Assembly: GCF_905475395.1 (NCBI RefSeq)
Contig: NC_058337.1
Location: forward strand, 102,232,368-102,296,367
Direction of reading: 5' to 3'
Source of the DNA: Chrysoperla carnea
Lineage: Eukaryota > Arthropoda > Insecta > Neuroptera > Chrysopidae
DNA length: 64,000 nt
Shown piece after piece: positions 22,367 through 42,900 of this stretch; within the stretch, counting starts at the first letter, position 1; every line of letters starts with the position of its first letter. The notes under the pieces are model-generated. The model did not search any database. It worked only from the letters and a program-made list of their open reading frames with translations, and was not told the DNA's origin. The translations under genes and the position numbers were made by a program.

Positions 22367-22410
22367 ATAAGTATTCAATCGTATGTGTACACGAACGATT
22401 GAATACTTAT
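22367..22410. repeat. Perfect hairpin at the duplication junction
   Basis: The 16 bases at 22367-22382 (ATAAGTATTCAATCGT) recur in reverse complement at 22395-22410, separated by 12 bases. Homology with the right copy stops at 22398 (compare 30167) and 5S-spacer homology begins at 22411. The 12 bases 22399-22410 belong to neither parent and are the complement of 22367-22378, so they are a templated insertion. Confidence 0.85.
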
Positions 22411-22464
22411 ATACTTTACAAGAGAAAGTTAAGTATATGATTGTAAAATATTGCTTATAGCATC

Positions 22465-22582
22465 GACAACGGCCATACCATGTTGAAAATACTGGTTCTC
22501 GTCCGATCACCGAAGTCAAGCAACATTGGGCACAGTCAGTACTTGGATGGGTGACCGCTTGGGAACACTGTGTGCTGTTGTC
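22465..22582 (+). rRNA. 5SrRNA: 5S rRNA, isolated copy between the KAP3 copies
   Basis: Matches 5S array copy 2 in the gene, the upstream TATA-like block and the nine-T terminator. The closing helix and box A/C regions are intact. It is transcribed opposite to KAP3 and lies in the gap between the two KAP3 exon sets, 54 bases after the duplication junction. It was carried here by the duplication, not by independent retroposition: its flanks are 5S spacer on both sides. Confidence 0.93.
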
Positions 22583-22667
22583 TTCTTTTTTTTTCCGTTT
22601 TTCAAATAAAATTATATACTTTACAAGAGAAAGTTAAGTATATGATTGTAAAATATTGGTTCTACAC

Positions 22668-22759
22668 CATCGGCTTCGGTTGAAGGTTGTGGAGATAGCC
22701 GATTTCAGCCATAAATCGACCTTCGGTCGGACACTAGCAGTGGGTCAGTAGCAAATTCT
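22668..22759 (+). ncRNA. Possible Pol III transcript, right copy
   Basis: Twin of the unit at 14898-14989, with the same upstream TATA-like block and the same predicted hairpins. Here the terminal T run is broken (TTCTTT instead of six T), so termination would be weaker. Upstream, this copy keeps the regular spacer wording TATATGATTG, whereas the left twin has TATATTATTG. Confidence 0.22.
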
Positions 22760-23246
22760 TTCAAGGGGCCTTGGTTTGTTTTAGGTGAGGAGTGAAACAA
22801 TTTGCGGTTGAGTATGTATATATGTGTCTTTGTAAATTTATCCTTTTACCAAAAATTTGTATACTTCGTTCCACTTTTTATTTTTTTTTATGCCCGTAAA
22901 TCTACCTTTTTACTTCAACCTTATTAAGAAAAATATTCAATTCTGCTGATTAGATATTTTTAACCCAATGACAGTTTCATTTCATTATCCAAATAAAGAA
23001 AAAACCCATTCGTTCTATTCGATATTACATTCCTAAAAAAAGCGTTATAATACTTCAAAAAGATTTAGTATAAAAATCAAAACAACAATATTGTGCAAGT
23101 AAGGTTTTAATTAAATTATTTAATAAATACAAAAACAAAAATTTTTTCCTAATATGTAAAAATCTTAATATACACATTGAAAATAATTCTCAATATATTT
23201 TAATGACTTAGAAAAGACTAAAATTTTATCAATTTGGTTCCAAAGC

Positions 23247-32484
<9,238 letters not shown>

Positions 32485-32737
32485 TTTTAATGCAAATACT
32501 TTTCTACAACTTTGATAAATTATAATCAAAAATACAGCTGTCACAATAAAAACTAATATCATATACGAAAAATTTAGGTTGGGTTACGAAATTTATTGAT
32601 CCGCGATACATTTACGCTATTGCGCACTCATCAACAACTTTAACTACACTTATGCAAAAATTTAAAATTTTATTTTGTACTAATTGGTTAAGAATTGGTG
32701 TTAATTAGGATTTAGGAAATAAGAAAAAATACAAATT

Positions 32738-33320
32738 TTATTTAGATTTTCAATTTTATTAAGAAATCGAAATTTAAATCCTTATAATACATAACATAAA
32801 TGTTTAAAGGTTAGAATACAGGCAATTATGGAGAGTCAATGTTTTTTTGTGTCAAGAACTTCCACTGTTGCGTCTGGAAAAAATAGAAACGAGATTGTTA
32901 TTAGTATTTATATAAAAATGTATTTTCAGTTTTTTAGGATAGGAAACCATAGGAAACTAAGAATACTGACACCATGGTTTTCAAAAACACGTGTGTACCG
33001 TGGTGTACTTCCACACAAGTGCCGAAAGTAACATGTTTGACTATACCGGAAATAACCATAGGTTATGATGGATTTTGTTAGTTTTCCAAAAAATAAATGA
33101 AAATTACTTACATTCAGTTTACTTGGACCTTGCACGCATCTTCCTGCGCTTTCGCTTTAGCCTTCGCATACGCTTCTTACGCCACTAAATTAAAACAAAA
33201 AAATAAAACCGTGTTACTGCATGTGAAAAACAAAATGAAGAAATCACTCAATTTTTTTTTACATTTAAATTTTAGATGATTAAAAGAATATTAATTTAAA
33301 AAATATACCTTTGCTCTCAT
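32738..33320 (-). CDS. RpL41: Ribosomal protein L41 (eL41), 25 residues
   Basis: eL41 is the smallest ribosomal protein, an almost all-basic helix bridging the two subunits. Exon 1 codes MRAK (33309-33320, donor GTATAT). Exon 2 (33112-33184) reads WRKKRMRRLKRKRRK, then MRARSK and TAA at 33119-33121. Together they give the invariant 25-residue protein. Seven bases after the stop codon is a strong donor (GTAAGT), and a 3' UTR exon starts at 32873 after TTTTTTCCAG, so the 3' UTR appears to be spliced. AATAAA signals on the minus strand lie at 32755-32760 and 32737-32742. The gene is on the same strand as KAP3, about 250 bases upstream of it, and divergent from CDC6. The 5' end is not certain. 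Confidence 0.95.
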
Positions 33321-33424
33321 ATTGAGTGTGTTTTAGAAAATCACACTCGTCCTAAGTCACTGATTTCCTCAGTGAATTCGACGATGACACGAGATAAAAT
33401 AACACGTCCCTCTCAAATTGAACC

Positions 33425-33458
33425 CAGAAAAGCAATGAAAGAGGCTATTTATTTTGGT
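33425..33458 (-). promoter_or_regulatory. Possible RpL41 core promoter and TOP start
   Basis: On the minus strand an AAAATAAATA (TATA-like) is followed about 20 bases later by a pyrimidine run, CTTTTCT, then GGG. Ribosomal protein mRNAs normally start in such a run (TOP motif). It lies 105-110 bases before the ATG. A second donor-like site and a TATAAAA further upstream (33510-33527) make the exact start ambiguous. Confidence 0.3.
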
Positions 33459-33560
33459 AACGACACTAATTTTTACTGTGGTGGAAAAATGAACTAACGA
33501 GTACACTTACCATCCGAGTTGACTTTTATAGATGGCGCATAGCTACAAATAAAAAATAAA

Positions 33561-33568
33561 CCGCGAAA
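33561..33568. promoter_or_regulatory. E2F-like site 1 upstream of CDC6
   Basis: CCGCGAAA, the complement of TTTCGCGG, is a full match to the E2F consensus. It lies about 80 bases before the CDC6 start codon. CDC6 is a well-known E2F target in animals, which supports function. Confidence 0.65.
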
Positions 33569-33573
33569 ATATT

Positions 33574-33581
33574 CCGCCAAA
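33574..33581. promoter_or_regulatory. E2F-like site 2 upstream of CDC6
   Basis: CCGCCAAA, the complement of TTTGGCGG, is a second consensus-like E2F site in the same orientation. It starts 13 bases after site 1, a little over one helical turn. Paired E2F sites are common in replication-licensing promoters. Confidence 0.65.
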
Positions 33582-33646
33582 ATAATATTATTCGTTAATG
33601 GAGTATATATTCTGTCATTAATAAAATTAATATTTTAATTTAAATA

Positions 33647-36600
33647 ATGGTTGTAACTCGTAATAAAAAAGAAACGACAACTTTAACACCACCAAAACGT
33701 GTTCGACGCAAGAAAAGTATTAAAAAACAAAATGAAAATAGTAACGAAGAAATTTTATGCAGTCCATCGAAAATACAGTGTACAACGAATTCTCCAATTT
33801 CACCATCAACGTTATTGAATAAATTAATATTAGAAGAACCAAAAATTGAACCAAAACGACTATTTACAGATGTAAAACACGAATATAAGAATCTTTTAAA
33901 AACTTTACATAGTTCGATTCCGAATCAAATGGTTGGTCGGGATCAAGAAATTCAAGAACTTAGTGAATTTTTACAATTGCATATCAATGATAATAAGTCG
34001 GGATCAGTTTATATTAGTGGACCACCTGGCACAGGAAAAACAGCTACATTAAGTTATATTTTAAAAAATTATAAGGTATGTAGTTTTATAAAAAATATCT
34101 AAACACTTATATAGTTTACAGACTTGTCTAGATAATTAGTAAATAAAGGCTTGTTTTGTAAAGCTCAACCGAAAAAATTTGCTTATAAAGTGTCATTATT
34201 TGAGGCTAATAGAAATTTGATTCGAAGCATCGAAATTATTTTTAATCGTACCAGAACAAAATTTTAAATAAATTGGGATAAAGTTTTTCATATGTCCATC
34301 AGGTTTTCGTCTGTACTAAATAAAGTAAACAATCTAATGCAACCTGTTGATCTTATGGGGGCCTAAATTAACCGAACTATTTGTAAAATTTTTGATTTTC
34401 GTCATAAGACTTCACGCTTTTTAAATTTTTTGGTTTAAGTAAATATTTCTTATTTTTTACTGTTTCTAAAAAATGAATTTGTAGAAAGAAAAACAACACA
34501 AATTTTTTCGTTTTGTAGTTAATCAATCAAAAAATAACTTAAACACAAGTGAAAACAAACAATTGACTGAGTTAATTGTTAAAATACCATGCAAAGACAG
34601 TGTTGATTACTCTGTCACATTACACATACATACATGTCATACAAACGTAACTGATTTCTCCATATAATACATACTATACAATTTACGCCTAATTTGCGCC
34701 CTCACGGGTAAACAGTGATGTTTACGAAAAAATGTTTCAAACAAAAGTTGTTTATTTTTTGATAAGGAACATTTTTTACATTTAAACTTTTGTTCTATCT
34801 CTAACGGTTTACAAGATGGGTCTTACGGACTCATAGGTCAAGACCCAATTGGCCTATGTTGCTCATTTACGAACTTGACCTCACTTTTTACGTCTTGTGT
34901 ACGCTGTAAAAATTTCAGCTTGATATTTTTTTTCGTTTTTGAGTTATCGTGTTGGCAGACAGAAGGACAGACAGCCGAAAATGGACTAATTAGGTGATTT
35001 TATGAGCACCTATACCAAAATATTGTTCATAGCATCAATATTTTTAAGCGGTACTAACTTGGGACTAAACTTAGTATACCTTGCATATTACATATATGCA
35101 TGGTATAAAAAGTTGCAGAGTTTGATAAGGGACATCCGATTAGACCTAGTTCGGATTTCTTAGATTTAAGAATTTAGATCCTATAATATGGCTAGAATAT
35201 CACTTTAAATAGGAAAGTTTATCCTGATTAAAAAACTAACATTTTTTGAAATTCCCCAGCTTTCGGAGTAAATGCGACTTAAAGTTATATTTCGCTTGGA
35301 GTTTATCGATAATTTTAGGTCAAGTCATGGACACAGACGAATGTCCTTTACATGTTTTTAGGACCTTAAATTATTTTAAGATTGTTTAATTATAAAACGA
35401 GCTATTAGCCATAATAGATTAAAATGGTCCACCCTATATACAGGGTATTACAATACGAATATAACAATATTCTTGTAACTCATTTACTACTGTTTTATTT
35501 CTTTTACAGTTTGAAAGATCGTTCCATGACATTTATTTGAATTGTACTTCTATTAAGTCATCAAGTTCTATTTTTTCACATATTGCGATATCCCTTAAGC
35601 TCAAAGTGAATGGAAAGACTGAAAAAGATTATGTAAATAGCTTAGAAAAACATTTTTCAACAACTTCTACCCCAACGTAAGTATATTTTTTCCCATGAAA
35701 CTCCACCTATTTATTATGAAAAGATCGCAAACGTAAGAAAATTTATAAATAGCGCTTAGTTTATGCTGTAGATAAATTTTTATTTTGTATCTTAAATTTT
35801 CAAATTTGGATAGTTTTACTTTTTCGTAAACCATTAAAGTTTACGCTTTAAAAAATTGAATACTTTGGATTCATGAAATGTTATTTATTTTTAGTTTATT
35901 GATATTGGATGAATTAGATCAATTAGAAAGCCGAAAACAATCCGTATTGTATACATTATTCGAATGGCCTGCAAGATATGTAAATAGTGTAATTCTCGTT
36001 GGTATTGCAAACGCTTTAGATTTGACTGATCGTGTATTACCCAGACTCCAAGCTCACACTAGTTTAAGACCAAAACTAATGCATTTTGCTCCATATAAAA
36101 AAGAACAAATTGTTGAAATAATGAAACAACGTTTAACCGAAGCGAATGTATTAGATTCATTTGCACCGGTTGCAATGCAAATGTTAGCTGGTAAAGTTGC
36201 GGCAGTATCGGGTGATGCTAGACGTGCTTTAGATATAGGACGACGTGCTGTTGAATTAGCTGATCAACAACATAAAAAAGTTTTACAACCATTAGACTCA
36301 AATTGTGATATAATTCATACAAAAATTGAATTAAAAGATGTGATGACTGTATTGAATAATGTTTATACCACATCACAATCGTTAAATCAAACGATTGAAG
36401 AAGGTTTTCCATTACAACAAAAGATTTTATTATGTTGTTTAATTTTAATTATAAAAAAAGGTAAAAATAAAATTATTACTGTTGGTAAATTATTTGATGT
36501 TTATCGAAAAGTTTGTGGTAAAAAGAATATTTTAGCTGTTGATCAATCAGAATTTACTAGTTTATTAACGTTAATTGAATCACGTGGTATCCTTCGACTT

Positions 36601-36729
36601 AGTGGTAAAAAAGATAATATTCGATTACAAAAAATCTGTTTAGAATGGAATGAAGAAGATATATTTGCCATTATGAAAGATAAAAATTTAATGTCAGAAA
36701 TATTAAATGACGTATCTTGTTTAGTGTAA
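33647..36729 (+). CDS. Cdc6: CDC6 replication-licensing ATPase, three exons
   Basis: CDC6 is the AAA+ ATPase that, with ORC, loads the MCM2-7 helicase on origins in G1. Exons: 33647-34075, 35510-35676, 35895-36729, phases consistent, 476 residues (human 560). The N-terminus has a basic stretch (KRVRRKK), several CDK-type sites (TPPK at 14, SPSK at 39, SP at 49 and 52) and a cyclin-binding motif, KRLF (70-73). Walker A is GPPGTGKT (125-132) and Walker B LLILDELDQL (200-209). Sensor 1 lies in VGIANALDLTDR (N238), and sensor 2 in SGDARRALD (R309). A C-terminal winged-helix domain follows. Walker B DELDQL and the VLYTLFEWP block are typical of CDC6, not ORC1. Intron 1 holds a family A repeat. A poly-A signal AATAAA is near 36900. 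Confidence 0.95.
34546..35110 (+). repeat. Family A dispersed repeat in CDC6 intron 1
   Basis: The best-preserved copy, about 565 bases. It starts CAAGTGAAAACAAACAATTG and includes 'ctcacgggtaaacagtgatg', 'cgaaaaaatgtttcaaac', a degenerate GACA-rich stretch, 'aggtgattttatgagcacct' and 'taacttgggactaaacttag'. It ends in a hairpin (ATACCTTGCATAT pairing with ATATGCATGGTAT) followed by A. No protein is encoded. Five more copies lie in this window. The superfamily is not resolved; the 3' hairpin would fit a Helitron-type or other nonautonomous element. Confidence 0.75.
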
Positions 36730-37689
36730 AACAAGATTTATTTTTTAAGTTTTATAATTTGTTTATTTCGTTTTAATAATTTTTGTGGTCCACACGACTA
36801 TAAATACATTCAATATTTGGGAATGTAAACTCATTATAATTAAAATCTTGAATCTGAGAAAGAGACAAAAACCTCAGAACAATCCGTTCACCTTCCACAA
36901 ATAAAATTAATACGAATATTATTTTTACCCTCTGTATGTTTACTACTTACCTGCTCATGTACATTGCTTAATTCTAAAAATAGCGAAGACTGATGTAAAC
37001 TCAAATTTGCAAACAAATGGGAAGTGACGAAATTTGATTTTGGATTTTATTTACTTCTATGTAATTGATTATCATGAAACTAATGTTAATCAGAGAATTC
37101 GAAACTATGCATCTAAATAGAAATACAATCGCGATCCAAATTAAAATAATTTTTAATCAACATTATTGATATCGGTTTGTGATTTTGATTTTCAAATAAA
37201 ATAGTATAATTTATTTAATATATAATTTAAGGTGATATTATTCTCATTCTTCCTTAAAATAAAATAACTAGTAAAGTTGTAAATTTATCTTCAAAAAAGA
37301 GCAAACAACCACCTCAATTGTGCTAACTAGATCCAGACCCTGGTGTAAAAAATATTTGAAGAAAGAATATGAAAGTCTTAGGAACTTTGAATTTCTCAAC
37401 GTTTTCGGACTAGTCTAATTCAGAGTTCTTAATACTTTTTTAAAGTTTCTAAGACTTTTTCAGAGTTTTCTAAAACTTATTAAGACTTATTCTTTTTCCA
37501 AATATTTTTTCCATCAGGGGACCAATTAAACATAAGTAAATGTGTTGATTTTAGTTAATAGGTGTCGAGTTAGCGTAGGTTGGAGTGGTTTTTTGTAACA
37601 CTTTTTAACAATCTTACGTTAATATATATATTTAAAAGCGGATGCTATTTTTCGTTATGTATTTTTTCCTTGAGAACAATGGTATATAT

Positions 37690-37787
37690 TACACACTTAG
37701 GGAGCAAAAGTAAAGAATTTTCAGATCTCATGTTCGTTGTGACAATCATGAGATCTGCGACATTATTTACTTGCTCCCGTGGTGTGT
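37690..37787. repeat. Imperfect palindrome, arms about 45 bases
   Basis: Left arm ACACACTTAGGGAGCAAAAG ... CAGATCTCATG pairs with right arm CATGAGATCTG ... TTGCTCCCGTGGTGTGT. The mismatches suggest an old foldback element or a decayed MITE. Confidence 0.5.
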
Positions 37788-38700
37788 AAACTATTTTTCT
37801 CACCGACGCGACGGAGGCGGAAAGCGACAACTTCGTCTTGCACAGTGAGTAAAAAGATGACTGCACGGAGGTGAGACAAATATATTTTCAATGTATGGGG
37901 TAGTAAATTTACAGAGAAAATATCCGTTTCAATATCGATACTTCAGCTAACATTAAACGGGATTTAAATTTGAAAATATTTAACGTCTGTGGACCATATT
38001 AAACATAATATTTTTTAACTTTTTTGTGATATATTTAAACTTTCTTTTGTTTCTGTATTTCTGTAATTTTTAATCGAAATCTGTAATGAATACAGATTTA
38101 CTTTTGTGATTAATCCAAATTTTCCAAAAATACTAAGGTAATTGAAAAAAGAATAATCAATTTCATGAGAACAAGAAAGTATTATTATTTGTAAATAAAC
38201 GATGATCATTTTTTATGATAGAAAAAAACCTAAAAGTAGGATAATTTCATATTTAATGTGTAATTAATTTTAAAGACTTATTAATTTAAAATCTTTAAAA
38301 TTTAAGACGTTCCTGTAAATTAGAATTTGAATAGGATTAATTAATAATAGTTAACTTTTGTAAACCAATTTTCTTTTATTAGAATAATAATTTGTGTTAT
38401 TTATTATTTTTATGAAAACGTAATGCTGGTACAATAAATTTATTTTTTTTATTATAAAAGTGTTTTAATCATATTTTATCCGTTATTGAACTTGATATAA
38501 TCGTATTAATTTTTATTCAAATATTCTTTCTTACAAAACTAATTTTTTTTTTCCGTATATACAATTTATTTGATATATATCACAATCGATACATAAATTA
38601 CAATCGCAAGAAATGATTAAATTTAAGATAACTGAAATAAATTGTTAAAAAGGAAAGATTTAAAGTAATTACATGCTTTTCTATTTGACGCTTTCTTGAG

Positions 38701-38732
38701 AGCTTGAAACGATTTTTCAGTCGTTTCAAGCT
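38701..38732. repeat. Perfect 12-bp hairpin
   Basis: AGCTTGAAACGA and TCGTTTCAAGCT are exact complements with an 8-base T-rich loop. No transcript context is visible. Confidence 0.5.
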
Positions 38733-39258
38733 TCAACTTGTTTATTCCTTAACAATTAAAATCTTTCGACAGTATACTTACCATTAACATATTTTTCATA
38801 TTTACACTTACAAATTTCAGAATTAGGAACTTTTAAATGCATTAAATTAATGATAAGTATAAATGATTTTTTTAGTTTTAATAAATACCTACGAATTGTA
38901 TCAATTAAGACTGTATTGTACCATTGTTGAAACGCGCTCAAAAAACTCGCCAATCACAGCCACTAATGTTGACAATTTGTTTTAAAGAAGAGGGTATAAA
39001 TCCTTCCGGAAATTTTGATATTTAAGTAACAGAAATATATGATAACTTTGATTTTACCCTCGTTCAAGGATTTTTGAAATAGAAAGTAAAAATATAAATG
39101 GTTGTAATTTTATTTTCTACAACTTTGATTCTTATAAAAATTTCAATTTACTAATTTTAATCAAGAAATATTTAAAATTAAAAAGCCCTATCACGTTAAT
39201 GGCACGTCGAATAAAAAAAACTAAAAAGAAGTTTTCCTCTTTGAATTATATATTTTAA

Positions 39259-39671
39259 GGTTTGATTTCATGGTGTTGCTTGACGCTAGCTTTTAGCGTC
39301 AAATTTTATCACATGGTATAATTTCGATCAGAGTTTCATCTAGATAAAAAGGAAAGCAGCATCAAATCATAAAACATAAACGGTAACCTATTTTTAAATA
39401 TATTAACATAATATGTTTTTTATTGTAATGTTTTATAAATAATTATTAAATAATATCTAACAAGCGCAACTGTCTGTCTGAAGTATTTTAAAACTGCTTC
39501 ATAATATCGAATATAATTCATTTCGATATAGCATTTTTAGCGTCAAGTAAATGATACCAGCGTTAACTAATTGAAGCTTGGCTCAAATATTTTCAGCTTT
39601 ATCGCTGCTTTTTATCTAGATGGCACTCTTATACCATGTGTTAGCGTCAGCGTCTCCATGAAATCGCACCA
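39259..39671. mobile_element. piggyBac-type MITE with TTAA flanks
   Basis: 413 bases bounded by TTAA on both sides (39255-39258 and 39672-39675). The ends are inverted: GGTTTGATTTCATGG at the left, CCATGAAATCGCACC at the right. The imperfect inverted repeat continues inward for about 100 bases, including 'acatggtataa' and 'atctagataaaaagg' counterparts and 'gacgcta' repeats. There is no coding capacity. TTAA target sites are the mark of piggyBac-like elements. Confidence 0.65.
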
Positions 39672-39932
39672 TTAAAGTGCAATGCTCTCTACATATAGAT
39701 ATAGAGGTGATGCAAAAAAAAATTCAAAAAATCTACAACAAAAAACTTATTTGAAAAGTCTCCTTATTCACACTTTTCGTTCGCGAACAATATTCGCATC
39801 AGTTTGGCCCGACTACGTAATATAACACTGCTCAAACTACTCTCTCCACAAAGTGGCTGACTATATTATGACTATAAATTATTAAAAAAAATTCAAACAC
39901 AGTTCAAAAGTTAATGCACACTATTAATTTTT

Positions 39933-39938
39933 TTTAAT
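39933..39938 (-). terminator. Possible poly-A signal of the zinc-finger gene
   Basis: ATTAAA on the minus strand, about 43 bases after the stop codon. No AATAAA was seen nearby. Confidence 0.3.
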
Positions 39939-39980
39939 TAAGAATTAAACTATATCACAATTACTTGTAAATTATTATTT

Positions 39981-42900
39981 TCAATTGTCTTTGGTATCAT
40001 TAGGGGTATCATTTTTAAAAATCACTTCACCATTACTTATATTAACAATAACAGACTCTTGACTATCTATTTCCATTGTATCGTCAGAATCAATTTCAAT
40101 TGGTGGATTAAATTTATACACATTATTTTTTAAATCTGATTCATCTGCAAAAATTAACGTTTCATCATTCTCGTCATTTTTTGACCAAATCTGTATCTGT
40201 TCATAACACATATACGCTTCGGGTTTGTATATTTTTAATGGTAGAAAATGTACCTTAACATGATCTCGTAAGAAATGTGATTGAGGCACTGAAAAGTCAC
40301 AATATTTACATGTAAAGTTACTTGTAATCCCACCTATTGAAATATGTCTTTTAATATGATTATCAATTGAATCGCGTCGAGAATTTGAGTATGGACAATT
40401 CGGACATGGATATTGTTTACGTTCATTTTCATTACTGTCCTTGGGTTGATCAGATGTTCGACGTTGCTGTAATAACATTAAAGCTTGTCGATCTGCGACC
40501 GATATCTTTAAAGGAGGTACATATATTTCTGGTATAGAAACTATTGTTTCATTTTCAATTGTACCATTTTGATTTTCGGTATGATTTTTTAATTTAACGG
40601 CTTGTGCATCTTCATTCAGTTTATGCTTTCGTAAATGTTGAACATAATTTGCATAATATTTTACAGAATAATCACATTGTTTACAACAATATTTTTGTTT
40701 GGAACCATGTAACGTTAAATGATTTCGATATTGTTCTCGTTTTTCAAACGCTGATGGACATTTGTGACATTTATAGCGTTTTTCTTTGACCTTACCATTT
40801 TTAACGTAAGTTGGATAAATAAATTCAGGGCTACCATGCATTAGAATACCAAATTGATCATCCACATAAAGTGGGCTTGTTGTTGGAGGTGATTGTATTT
40901 GAGGTTGCTTAATTTCCAAATCACCATTGGGTAGATTGATCTCGTCAATTTCAGGATCCGAATCGATATGATTATGATTGTAATCGTGTTTTAACAAACC
41001 AGCTTTGGTTGTTGTTGCATAATTACACTGTGAGCATTTAAATGGATTGTCGCTACCATGTAATTTTTTATGGAACTTTAAAGCAGGATATTTGCAAAAT
41101 TTATCAGGGCACAATTTACATCGATAATATTTCTTTGGAATAATTGTTGTTTCACTAATAATATCATTCTCTTTTAATTTTGGCGGTGAATTCATGGATA
41201 CAACGATCCATGCAGGACCTTTTATTTCTGGGACATCCATTAATATTGCAGTACGAGGACATTTATTAACTTGGTTTGTTGGAAATATTGTTTGTAAAAG
41301 TTTACTTTGTTCTTGATAATCTTCAGTATGCACTTTTAAATGTCCATTTAAGATGTTTTCTTGATTTGTGGAGTAATTACAACATGGACATCGATGAGTT
41401 AATTTCGTTCGATGAGATTTTAAATGATCCAAGTATTCGGTTTCAGATAAAAATCGTGCTGGACAATTATCACAAAAATGAATTTCTTTATCATTGTTAT
41501 TATTCGTTTGAACTTCGATATTTTCTTCAAGTGGTCGTAATACTTTACTCAACTGTGAAATTTGCTCTTCATCTGATTTTTCCTTATTTACTAGACAATG
41601 TATGGTTCCAAATACTCCTTGATGATATTTATTATGAGCGTCTAAAATTTCTTGAGTATTTGTACCAAACGTACAATCTTTACAATTAATTTCTAATGTT
41701 TCTGAACGTAAATTTTCGTGACCTTTTTCATGTTTTTCAATGACTACTTTATCGATATTCGTTTGTGGACATTGTGGACATTTATACATTTTTATAAATT
41801 CATTTTCGAATTGAATCCAAACTAATGGTATTTCTGTCTCAATTCTGGTGTTTCTGGTTTCTCTTTTAACAGAAGAAATACCATGAATTTTTAAATGCTG
41901 ATGTAATAAATGGCGTCGTGTTACATTATAACTGCAGAGATTACATTTAAATTGTGCCCCCCGTGGCTTATGAAATTGTTCATGGTAGTAAAATTGATTT
42001 TTACTGTTACTAACATAAGGACAAAACGTACATTTAAATCGTTTACTATTTTCCGTATTTTCTTTCGATGAAGGTAAGTTACCAAATAGCTTTGATTCGA
42101 TACCCGTTGTTTCTATATTATGTAACGATAAATGTGATATGAATTCTTTATGATCAGTAGCATTAAATGTACACATGATACAGCGATATACCGCTATATC
42201 AGATTGTGATGAATGTTTCTCCATGTGTGTTAAAAATATCGACGAGGAATTACTTTTAAATGGACAAAGTACACATTGACTTTCGCTGTCAGTCTTCGCT
42301 GTATTCGACGAGCTTATATTTTGTACATTGTTAGTTATTTCTGCCGTGTCTTCTGTTAAAACGCTTATATTACCGCGATGTTTAAGTCGACAGTGACGCT
42401 GTAAAAGAAATTTTTCTATGTTCACAATTCTTCAGTCATTTAAAAAAAAATTGGTTGTTGATTTTAAAGCGAAAAAAATTGTTATAGTAAAAATTTACTT
42501 GAACCATAGAAAACAAATTCTTACACGTATGGTTATTAAAACATAATATTTAAATTTTTTATTAATCTCAAGGTTTCGAATTGTTTGTTGCTAATTGTAG
42601 AAATAATCAATTCTCTCAATTCTCGTGTATCGGCGTAGACTTTCGATTCGTAGTTTGCATTGAAAAATTAAGAGCAACGAAATTTCTTCAAACAGCAATT
42701 CTAATCTAGTTTAATAATTTTTACTCACATCTACTTCCGAGATATAAAAATTTGTAATTTTTTTTTATGAGACCTGGTCATCTTTTATTCCAATGATAAA
42801 CAACAGACCTTTTCATTTAAAAAAATTGTTACTTTTTGTTTCGCGCAGTATGTCAAAAAACTAATGTAATAAAATGAAAAATATATTGTATTTTTGTGCA

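Larger units (their letters stand above)
36730..39258. other. Intergenic region between CDC6 and the zinc-finger gene
   Basis: No gene was recognised in about 2.5 kb. It contains an imperfect palindrome of about 100 bases (37690-37787) and a perfect 12-bp hairpin (38701-38732). Short open frames here have no similarity I know. Confidence 0.6.

Noticed and set aside
41276-41689. Open frame of 137 codons on the plus strand
   Set aside because: Antisense shadow of the last zinc-finger exon.
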